A stretch of DNA of 64,000 nucleotides from the NCBI GenBank assembly GCA_964036275.1, contig OZ038433.1, positions 39,341,336 to 39,405,335 on the forward strand. The letters run 5' to 3'. Position numbers and translations under genes: made by a program. Positions 53,101 through 60,800 of this stretch are shown piece after piece. The stretch is from Litoditis marina (taxonomy: Eukaryota > Nematoda > Chromadorea > Rhabditida > Rhabditidae). The notes under the pieces were generated by a model, which saw nothing but the letters and a program-made list of their open reading frames with translations, searched no databases and had not been told where the DNA came from. Each line of letters opens with the position of its first letter. The stretch's first letter is position 1.

Positions 53101-53956
53101 ATTCGAGGAAGAACCGGGACTACCGTCCGTGGAGATGTATCAGGAAGCATGGAAGCTAGCGATAACGGGAGGCCCGGAGGTACAAGGACAGTCAATCGTC
53201 ATGGGAACTAGGAAGCCGATCGTTCTGTTGCCATTGGGAATTTTCAAGCATCACGACTGTATGGAGCTAATGGATGCGGATGTGGCCACCTACGAAGCGT
53301 TGGAGAAGACCGACTTCGCATTGAACGCCGACTCGCATAGCTACGCCATCATTGTGGCCCCGCCAAACATGCCGCTGCACAGGGTCAGGACGGCTGTCAG
53401 GAAATTATCAGAGTTTTTGGAAACCCAGAACATGAAGGGAGTTTTGGTCCCATGCCCTTGGTCCAATATGGAAAAGAATGACGAATACTACTCAACCATG
53501 ACGAAGGAAGTCCAGATGGTACAAGAATCGTTTATCATGCAGGGCAAAGAATTCCCACTCTCGTCATACTTTCCCGAGGATGGACACGTCCACGCAGTCA
53601 CTGATGTATATGCGGTCCTCGGAATAGACCCAAGGGAACGGTGCAAGGATCCGCTGAGCACTCACCAGCTACAGGTGTACTTCAAGGCTGTCACGAAGTT
53701 ACTGAAGAACACAACCACTCCATTCCCGGCCTTTATAAAGAAGGGTAAACCGATGGTTACAACTGCTAACAACACGGAGATCCCCAAGGAGACACCGATC
53801 GTACAGCGGGTTGTGGTTGAACCACCACCAACATCTGTCACATCAAAGGATAGAAACAGAAAGAGACACCATTCGGACAACTCCAACCGTAGAGAAGACT
53901 ACACCAAGAGACACAGTCGCGACCATCGAGATGACAGCCGCAGACGCCGTCACTAG
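47171..53956 (+). CDS. Gag-pol polyprotein, single 2261-residue ORF with unusual C-terminal extension
   Basis: Approximate domains: acidic/coiled-coil N-terminus (1-310); gag-like region (~330-500); CCHC zinc knuckle CFHCGKPGHFRKDC (~530); Q/P-rich linker; aspartic protease with LIDTGSQLS (~682); reverse transcriptase with VYIDDIM as the YxDD box (~1100); RNase H beginning ILYTDACGEGVGAVLSQ (~1253); integrase with HHCC zinc module (~1471-1512) and DDE residues in GVDIME (~1539), HSDQGTEF (~1598) and NPRENG (~1634). All catalytic motifs are present and there is no frameshift between gag and pol. After the integrase, residues ~1843-2261 form an extra domain that I do not recognise, ending in an arginine/serine/aspartate-rich basic tail. 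It has no transmembrane segment, so it is not an obvious envelope protein. The long antisense ORF (48916-50160) is a shadow of the A-rich coding strand. Confidence 0.95.
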   Translation: MSGSESTQQTDNSNKGPAAVATEAARSVSSRGSSRRTRVVDMNTSAVVIGAKDLAVIERYIERIAVRAEEAVAKFKRIGKEREEIMRPVREQVTETIQRVREVLGKHEGKDLVDKGLAEGLKYLNIQSGQDLKTVLERAKVDKTRVKELCEIWECEREEVVGIAQEKQTILDTLSNTYNCEEEEIVDECEKLEREGEELRELSDEMQSQHFQTERIDEEALLDDDGSPITTIGEDNWRELEDMSLRQGNETSNDNCLQMRTPRSCSSGQHQQRTEREPAGTPTVPRGMMNDFLNDVHSQRANNQIENHMGNDGMAQALVQLLKSQAVPKLEPFNGEKGGSWKEYVEAFLLRYPRDTWSDVQLKALIKDVLIGNARAHYGTLSEKEKQGSFDELVKAMNIRLRGTEKVGRLKALEILRALKIRQGQSVAKFCIELEKWTSRAEPGRSPESLSFTRAEILYQQLAEWDGAFHLAQILETTDAQHVYDKMKDMAMTLERTKQFTRANANKKTEERTGYSTKPNMGAESEGKSGCFHCGKPGHFRKDCRKLRREMSGDWGQQGQYRAVTGNNYGNQGYNTNLTGQYQPQHRPFVPQNQTTQPQQQNRQFAPQVQPANTQQQNRSFAPNPQPPPQQQTRSFATRVVEEFRLCNQISELQQEKGTNAAVYGDKPMVVLDILGGQYSALIDTGSQLSIMSAQVVEQAMARGMDVDTLVREVSRPKHNKVLDASGREMKFVGLAEVEVKVPENGKIQPVIWHIDKNREGIMILGTNALEELGVRLVMDAKEEPVEVAEVAERVVVSTGQTKTVRLTAAKNGRNAGILWSRDERIPSGVFNINMGGVVEVEVANRAEQAMVFQKGETLGEWGNETFRKVPMDTAWEMLDDQQGRPELEEKERDENLLSILRKNRTENMMSDKLEKLVREFRDVFTINDAELTRTDAVTHDIDTGSSDPIKQKTRPVPIGARAKFKEMIGDLVKRDLIEKSKSAWASPIVLVEKKDKSLRLCIDYRELNKVIKQDSYPLPAIDKVLQTLGGKSHFSTLDMCAGYWQIPLTEEAKEKSAFTTSEGLFQFKVLPFGLSTSPATFQRLMDTVLENVRGDEVHVYIDDIMIATENEERHLEVLREVFKALRKAHLCLKSQKCKLMERRVPFLGHVIDEEGVHVDPEKVKAINEYPQPDSVSKLRTFLGMASYYRKFVLKFAALAKPLHELTSPKVAWKWDERRNEAFKKLKDTLCQAPILAQPDIEGARSGEKPFILYTDACGEGVGAVLSQEGKDKLIHPVCFASKGLSKAERNYHVTDLEALAVVHAVHKFHYFLYGMKVVVRTDHQPLTCLFNRTNVSGRIMRWALELQRYHLKIEYIKGSANAVADALSRGTSVTGEDEPTWAENEKVVCAMENQKQENWLEWLKEDEEYEEIFKKIEMGTGEGKVKLERCRNWIWIADCRITETNLEISGDDGNFRKVVPKRKRRDLFNQAHGGKWAGHFGAKKVLRKLKAEYYWNGMEQDVHRWHKECQQCFVGNAHTGNIPPLNPIITTMPYELVGVDIMEMGATTSGNKYILTVVDHFSKWAGAYAIPNKSAEVVAETLNTRWICEGGRWPRKFHSDQGTEFINSVFEQLCKLTNIDWSYTKGYNPRENGITERVNGTLAKMLKKSGVTPCEWDQMLPFVLFAYNNTAHETTGESPFFLLHGFDQKMPGENLPEHELTLHIVEKEEYQMEVVEGMRRIREIARERSEEERTRAKEYYDNKNGVDKRTYPKVGDRVYMKIPTAKAKSKHPKLTNDLAGPYRVLETSENSALITEIHGKQEPLRINFDMLLLVPPTIDDTPMTVKQKRKRVQNRQAEGIENMAVNHIIFRNVEMKLERKVPLHPAFSCKEEKLGGYGGVMFTPQCETGRLIAKDIFEGIPRMVETMPMNGMCTHAHVTSVMLDPRIEPIHKVARILNGAEPYFTVRGWAATIRKFMSSCAHCMSQMGFMGNKLPVFEEEPGLPSVEMYQEAWKLAITGGPEVQGQSIVMGTRKPIVLLPLGIFKHHDCMELMDADVATYEALEKTDFALNADSHSYAIIVAPPNMPLHRVRTAVRKLSEFLETQNMKGVLVPCPWSNMEKNDEYYSTMTKEVQMVQESFIMQGKEFPLSSYFPEDGHVHAVTDVYAVLGIDPRERCKDPLSTHQLQVYFKAVTKLLKNTTTPFPAFIKKGKPMVTTANNTEIPKETPIVQRVVVEPPPTSVTSKDRNRKRHHSDNSNRREDYTKRHSRDHRDDSRRRRH

Positions 53957-54003
53957 GCCAAGGTCGTCTTTGCCTGGGGACCAGGCACAGGGGCCCCCGG
54001 GGA
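53957..54003 (+). other. 47-bp spacer between the ORF and the 3' LTR, GC-rich hairpin
   Basis: TGCCTGG-GGA-CCAGGCA forms a perfect 7-bp stem, followed by GGGGCCCCCGGGGA up to the LTR. A classical all-purine tract is missing, so plus-strand priming would have to use this region or its GGGG runs. Confidence 0.6.
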
Positions 54004-54304
54004 TGTTGAGATATAGTATTCTGGTGATATAGTATTCATTATGTGTCGTGTTCGTAAATATTGTGTACGCATGACGTCGCGGTCAAAGCCCGTGGTGCAA
54101 TAACACGGTGGCGGCCAAGACAGGCGGTACATTGTCTAATCGATATATTTCGTTGTTGTTATCTTGTTTCTGTTCTGTTTGGCTTTGGATTTCTTCGATA
54201 TAAATTCAAGGTTACATTCTTTTGTTCTGTTTCAAGTGGTTTTCTACCACGTATTATCTTTATATTTTGCATTTCACTGTTTACACGAACTTCCGTTCGT
54301 AACT
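54004..54304 (+). repeat. 3' LTR
   Basis: 301 bp, same sequence as the 5' LTR by eye over its full length. Followed by GCGTTGGATAAAAAC. Confidence 0.9.
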
Positions 54305-54347
54305 GCGTTGGATAAAAACTTTCAAAAGTTCTTGCTTTCACATTGAG

Positions 54348-54533
54348 TGGGTGACGATTAAGCTAAAACGCATTGAGCTACAACTTATAACTCAAGATAG
54401 AACATCACCATGAAGTTCAAAGTGTCGCTATGGATAGTTTACATGAATAAACTGTGATTGTGCAAACTTTCGATCAAACAGTTTTCAGTAGGAGAGAGCA
54501 GCACAATGTGTTCTAGCTCAATCGTCACCCACT
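54348..54533. mobile_element. MITE with GTGGGTGACGATT termini
   Basis: GTGGGTGACGATTAAGCTA at the left end and TAGCTCAATCGTCACCCAC at the right end are inverted repeats with one mismatch, enclosing ~150 bases without an ORF. It lies between the retrotransposon and the minus-strand receptor gene. Confidence 0.75.
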
Positions 54534-54629
54534 TTCACAAAACTCCGTAGCAGTATTGTACAGACAATTCATTAAGCTCAATAGGTGTACAGAAAATTTA
54601 TGTTTGTGATTATCATCACCTCAAAGGAA

Positions 54630-56239
54630 CTACACGTGTAGTGGAAAAACTTTGGAACCGGCCTGTGAAAAGTGATACGATAAGTTTTACGTGGCTACGA
54701 AATTGTTGAAAATATTGTTTTACCATCAATATATACGTAATGCATATACTTGGACAAAAGAAAAGCACCATCATTTCTAGTACAGTCATCACAGGATACC
54801 TGAAAAGCTCAACATATTTAGTTGACAAAATTTTTCTTCGCTACATTAACAGTTTTGTAAAAACAGTCTTGTTTCGAGGAATCTAACGCACATCTAGCAG
54901 TGAATTCTGAATTTCTTCAATATGCAATTACATAGCTGGCGAGGTGAAGACCGAAATTCCTCGTATATAAAGTGATTATTATCGACAATGACAGTAATCA
55001 TATACACGTTTTCCACGTTAGAGATAACGATGGTGGAGAATATCAATGTATTACACGTAGGCGCACGTGTGCCTCACTCACCGCTCGAAAACCGAGATTC
55101 TGAAAAGCATAATTGCCCCGCCGGTTCCCGCAGGAATAGAAATCCACACAGCAATATTTCCCATCATCACTAGCATAATATTGAACAGGCTCTTGTGTAG
55201 CAGTAGAGTGCGTTTTGATGAGGTGTGTTTGATGCTGCCTAAGAGACGATAAATTCTGAAATTATCAGTTAACAGTTGTTCTGTGAGTTTTGGATATCAT
55301 TATTGCTGTATCAACACCTAACTTCCTAATGAGAATTATGTTCTAGACAACCGTGAACTGCTTCTCATTAGAAAATCCAAAAGTTCTAGAAGCAGGAAAA
55401 ATATAATATTCTTGATTGTATTTTCGACTTATTTCTTTCTTAACTTTCATTTAGTTTGGTCTCGAATTCACCAGCTGTCTATGTCTTTCTATAATCGTTT
55501 TCGTAACTATACACTTTTCTTTGACAAAAACCAAACATTACCTGTAATTCAGGAAGGTCATTACAACGAGATTTATCGTGAGTAAAACGATTATATCGGC
55601 TATGAAGATGATCACATAGACGTTTTCCACGTTTGATATTACGATGAGTGCGAACTGATCGAACATTTTCTCCAGACGAGGATCGGCGCGCTCCACGACC
55701 CCGCGAAGCTCCATGAAGTTGTAGTTGAAGCACATGTACAGCAGGAAGCAGTGCCAGCCCAATAGCAGAGCAATGATAAGTATAACGGAGGACCAGAAGT
55801 AATCGGGAGCTTGTGAAGTCTGTCGTACCGAAGCGGAGTAATTGTAATACGACGTGAAGGTGAGTAGAATAGGAACTAGGAGAGACGTGATCGCAATAAA
55901 GAGAGCCATCCACGACGAAATGTCCACGTTTTCTCGAAAAGGACCCACAAAAGCAACGGCTTTGAAGGGAAATATGATGGAAAGCTGCATGAGAAAGACA
56001 GCCACGTTCACTTGTAGTAGTGGAATCAGAATGTTCGCCAACAAAAGGGTGCGGTAGGTGTTATTGACCACTTTTCGTTTCAGGCGGATTATATTGATAG
56101 TATAGATAGCAATTATGTTTATTAAAACTGCCATCGTAAACGTAGTGGCTCGATGCACTTGCATGTATTGTTTTTGCAAAACAATTGCTTCATAAAGCCC
56201 ATGAAATTCGTTTTCAGCAGTGTTTGCAGTAAATGTCAT
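54630..56239 (-). CDS. Nematode 7TM chemoreceptor (STR/SRH superfamily), 4 exons
   Basis: Exons in coding order: 56239..55542, 55255..55082, 54799..54724, 54662..54630. Phases agree, giving 326 residues. Hydrophobic helices include TTFTMAVLINIIAIYTINII, LLLANILIPLLQVNVAVFL, MALFIAITSLLVPILLTF, SVILIIALLLGWHCFLLYM and VYVIIFIADIIVLLTINLVV in the first exon, IMLVMMGNIAVWISIPAGTG in the second and a last helix in the third. Layout, length and NTYRTLLLANI after TM1 fit nematode chemoreceptors, but I cannot choose the family (SRH, SRD and STR are all possible). The last exon encodes only ten residues. Confidence 0.8.
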
Positions 56240-56570
56240 CAGTCGAGAAGTTGTAAGAGTTGTGAAAATGAAATAAGATAGTTGTTTTCCACGATTAAAT
56301 TATAGCTTTTTGCCACGTTCTTCGAAACCTGCTCATCATGTTTTGTTTGTGTAAGATAACTATCAATTTATAACACAGCTCAGCAAAACAACACGAGAAA
56401 GTTTTGACGCGTGCGTAATAAATGGGAAATATCAATGGAAACGCTTTGTTCTTGTCTTATTAGGTAATTTGAAACTGCAAACCAGGTTTCTGGTCGATTT
56501 CAGTACCACTTTTTCAATTCATGGAACATGTTCCGAGCAAAGTAACAATTGGTGAAGTGCGATGCTTTAA
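56240..56570. other. Upstream flank of the minus-strand receptor; no gene seen
   Basis: AT-rich, with no exon-like ORF. It is the likely promoter region of the receptor. Confidence 0.4.
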
Positions 56571-57035
56571 AGGGACCGTTCCTCTTTAATTTGGAGGTTC
56601 GAACTGATTAGTCGATATTGTTCACATTAAAAAACAAAAATCATTCACATATGTGCCAACTTCCTGTTTTGCTCCATGTTCTCAAAAATGTGGCGCGACC
56701 ACGTGCACGTACATACACCGCCGAGTTCACCTACGTACCAAATTTTCAAAGCGTTTATAAAATTACGAAACCATATATTCAAAACATGGCCAAAACTACC
56801 AATATAAAATCTGTGAATTTTTTTTAAATATCATGAAAACTACAAAGCAGTAATAGATTAAGGATTGCTGCACTACAGTAACCCAAATCCTGTTGGCTTC
56901 TATTTTGCTCCGTAATAATGTGATTTTTGGAACTTTCTGTACGTAAGGTATAAACTTTCATATCGAAACAGAATAAATGACTTTTTTCATTTTTCGAAAA
57001 TTACCTACATTGCACATTATAGAGGTGCGGTCCCT
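56571..57035. mobile_element. TTAA-flanked MITE, 465 bp, AGGGACCG termini
   Basis: TTAA then AGGGACCGTTCCTCT at the left end; AGAGGTGCGGTCCCT then TTAA at the right end. Terminal repeats match at all but two central bases. Same layout (TTAA-AGGG...CCCT-TTAA) as the 242-bp element in the carrier intron, but the internal sequence is unrelated. No transposase ORF. Confidence 0.75.
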
Positions 57036-57039
57036 TTAA

Positions 57040-57820
57040 TTTTGTACTGCTTACAACTTCATAGGTTGAGCAAATTTACAACTTTTATGATGAAACTCGG
57101 GCATGTCGAGTGTGGTTTTTGATACTATACTCGAAACACTTTCCCAGAAATTTCATTTTGTTCCGAATGTTTCTATCTCACTTTTATATATTCATAAACT
57201 CAATTTTATGATTTAGCGCAAGGGCACACCGAAAAAAGTAGCCTAATTCGCAGCGTAAAAACTAAAATTTCAAAAGCATAAGTCGTTCCTTAGGCAAGCC
57301 ATGTCACTATCCTCACAACAGTTCGTTGCATCCGTATCGTTGCTGGTTGAAAAATGATAGCTATGTATGAGAAGCGATGGCCAGTTATTAACGATGATTT
57401 GAAGCTCCTTGATACGCGGATATGAACGGTTGAATGAATAAGATGATTAAGGTGTGAATCAGAGCTAAGTGTCTCTCTCCATTTCCCTCTATATCTCTCT
57501 CTCTCTCTCTACGTCTCACTTGCCCTCTCTCAATCTCTATTTTGAACTCATTCTCTTCCCTTTTTCACTACTTAACAACGATCAGCGCCCCTGCGTATCC
57601 TTCCACTACGCGCGCTCTCTCTAAATCATAAAATGTGGTTACTTGAAAAACGAGAAATATTGAATCTGAAGTTTGTACAGGGATCTCGTGTACTACAACA
57701 AGGTCACATAAACGAAAAATTGATTTCTACAAAACTTTCATTAACTCACACACATGTTGTACATACACACAATCTTGAAGTACGTAAAACTGATAAAAAC
57801 ATAGAAACGGTGATCATCAG
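57040..57820. other. Region between convergent ends; CT-rich microsatellite, no gene seen
   Basis: Contains CT repeats at about 57470-57535 and 57605-57625 and otherwise AT-rich sequence. Includes the 3' flank of the decarboxylase gene. Confidence 0.4.
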
Positions 57821-60800
57821 CTAAATATCCGAGGGGAAGTATTTGACGAGGTCGGCGGCAGTTTCGTCTTCACCTTGCTGATCTTCTCCCATTTCGTCAT
57901 CGCGCTCACTGACACAACGGTCCGACTTACATGACTGAATCGAGAGGCGATAATCGATAAATTTGCGTGGTACTCAAGAAAATTGCCGACATCAATGGTC
58001 CAATTCTATAAAAATCCCATTGTCCCATTGTATGACACAATATTTCAAGATTGATTCGGGAGAAATTGGGACATTGACCGACAGTATGGACCAAAAGTGC
58101 TTCCGAAATCTCACCATACTGTTCCTTGTTACATCCGTGACCTCGTTAACTGAGCCGGCAATGTCAAAATCAATGTCACCGGGCAGAATTGGCTTGGTGT
58201 GACCGGGCACGGGGGTTCCAGCCTTCTTCGAAACTAGATTTCCGTCTCCTAAATTAGCTGTGTTACAGTAACCAGTGACGAACTAGATCTTCTCGTGCTC
58301 CTTAGAAACAAGCTGTCTAAAGCTGACGACGTTTAGCGCTGCTTTGTTCGTTCAACGATAAATTATTTCACACAGAAAATATTCCAACGTGATCGCAAAT
58401 TGAAACATTTTATAACTCAGGAAAAATGTTAACTGAATACAACTGAATTGATGATTGATCCCTCATGCAGATCAAAAAATTAAATCCCCCGTCCACGGAG
58501 AAAAACCTATCCCCATAATGCCCCGGGCCCATTTCGATCATTGAATCGGTGAATTTCGCGGTAAAATTACAATTACATTTCAGTGGCCGGTCCTGACCCG
58601 GGACAGTACCGGGACACGTTTTGCTCTGATCATGTTCACAACCCTATTTAAAGATAACCCACTCCACTTGGCCTTGAACTTGGCGATGAGGTCCTTCATG
58701 ATGGCCCACGAGTCATCGATCGTCTTCCTAGTAGTCTTCTCGTAGGTGGTCGTGACGCGAATCAAATTGATGCCGTCCACCTGAAAAAAAGCAAATTATT
58801 TGTCTGACAGGCCTTTGGCTCACCTAACCGTCTTTGTTAGTAGATAACCACTTAACCCTTCAACATAAAACCTAAAGCTGAACCTGAAACCTAAGACTAA
58901 AATCCTAATAAACCCTTAAATTTATAGGTTACGCAAAATCACATGACTTATAGAATTGGTCCCTGAAAAAGAACAGTTCACCCGATGAAGGGACAACGGT
59001 CGAACAATCGAAAAAAGAGAGAACAGTAAGTGTTTGAATTTCCATGTGTCGTAGTTTGGTCAACGTGCGATTTCAGACGTGTCACGTGTCTGCATCACAC
59101 CACATCCCATATTTGTTCATCGCATACACTATGAGTAACCAGAACTCAACGAACCTGCGTGAATGTGAAGTAGAGCTTGTGTGACTCGTTCATGTACTGA
59201 ATCAGCATCTGGGTACATGTGTTGATTTCAGCTTCACTCAAACCAGGTTCCTGAATTTGCTCTTTCTTTTCGGTTATAAAGATTTCGAAAAAGTCAATCT
59301 ATTGCCCTCTCAAGATCACATAGGTATAACATGGGAAGATAATTCTAAATGATGAGAAATTCGAAAATGAATCGCAGTAAAAAATTTGGAGAAACTGAAC
59401 TTAACAAGATCGCAGAGGTTGTTCAGAGAATAACGAGCTCGGCCGACCTTAAAGCTATCCAGTTGCATGTTTCTGGTCTTACCAATTAGTTCGATATTTT
59501 GGGAGTTTGAATTAATATAACAACTCACAACATATTGGAAACAGAATAATGTAAAGTTCCGTTCGTGGAAAACTCGGCAGTTCGGGTGAGCTCTAACCAG
59601 CCCCTCAAAGTAGGCGGCCATTTCAATCAACTGGAAAATAATATAAATAAATATAAATAAATGAATAATATAAGGTGAGTGAAGTGTTAGAATTTCGGGT
59701 GCAGGCATACAGATCATTATAGCTTGGAGTATGAGCTAAACAATACCTAGACATACTACATGAAATAGGAAAAATGAATTGTAGAACAGAATAGAATAAA
59801 ATCATAGAGTAGAATCCCACTAGATATCGGCAAGTTTAATATTTCAGATATCCTAACTATGTATCATGTTTTATCAAGACTACTGCAAATTTTTCTAATG
59901 AATATAATAATGTTTGGTATAAATGTTGCTCACCCGATCCACAAATCTCTGCAGTCCCTGGATGCCGTAGAGACGGAAAAGGAACCACGTTTTCAGCGAG
60001 TTGAAACGACGGCTCAGGTTGATGTTCCAGTCGCAAACGTCCATTGTGTTTTCTAGAAAAATTGAAAGAATGTTTCAGTTGTATTGCTCATCTAAACATG
60101 TATCCAAAATTGATTCAACCCCGAATCAAGACGAATGTTCGCAGTTTTGGTCGAATTGTTTGAGCTGATGGCGTGTTCTACACGCTTCCCGTGATGTCGA
60201 CGAGACTTACTAGTACTAGTTGTTCAGCTTTAGTGACTTTCAGGTAGAGAGGTGAGAGCGAATATTATTCACGTGAATCTACTAGTAATTAACCTTTGGT
60301 CGGTTTCAGGTAGATGGGTGTGACTGCCCAGGCATCTTTGTATTCCTTCCGGCATCTAGTCCAGAAGAAGCCGGTTCCCACGGTGTGTTGAAAGATTTTG
60401 TGCCCACTGATGCCGATGGAGTGCGCATGCTCCAGACCGGCGCTGGATAAAGTAGCATTGGAATGAATGATTTAAAAAAACTAATCCATTCAGAACTGCT
60501 ATAAATAAAATATGAATGACACGCCACTCATAAAAATATAAACTTTGTCTGAAAATTCCTACTGGTACTTTCGTAATGGTTGAAACAAATAAGTCTGAAC
60601 GTAATCTTCAGAAAATGAATCGCAGTGAAAAATTTGGAGAAACTGAACTTAACAAAATCGGAGCAGAGGTTGTTCAGAGAATAACGAGCTCGGCCGACCT
60701 TAAACCTATCCAGTTGCATGTTTCTGGTCTTACCAATTAGTTCGATATTTTGGAAGAACCCAGCAAGACCCGGTGTACGCAGCATCCACATGGATCCACA

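Larger units (their letters stand above)
46340..54304 (+). mobile_element. Ty3/gypsy LTR retrotransposon, 7965 bp, apparently intact
   Basis: Two 301-bp LTRs (46340-46640 and 54004-54304), identical by eye, flank one long ORF (47171-53956). The domain order protease, RT, RNase H, integrase defines Ty3/gypsy. Identical LTRs and an open frame imply a very recent insertion. Features that are hard to place: the LTRs begin TGTTGAG but end AACT rather than CA; the base after the 5' LTR starts TGGGGGCCGAACC, a possible primer-binding site that I cannot match to a tRNA; instead of a polypurine tract, GGGGCCCCCGGGGA precedes the 3' LTR; and I see no clean target-site duplication (GGGT on the left, GCGT on the right). 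Confidence 0.9.

Noticed and set aside
54348..54533. Part of the retrotransposon
   Set aside because: It lies outside the 3' LTR and has its own terminal inverted repeats, so it is a separate MITE.
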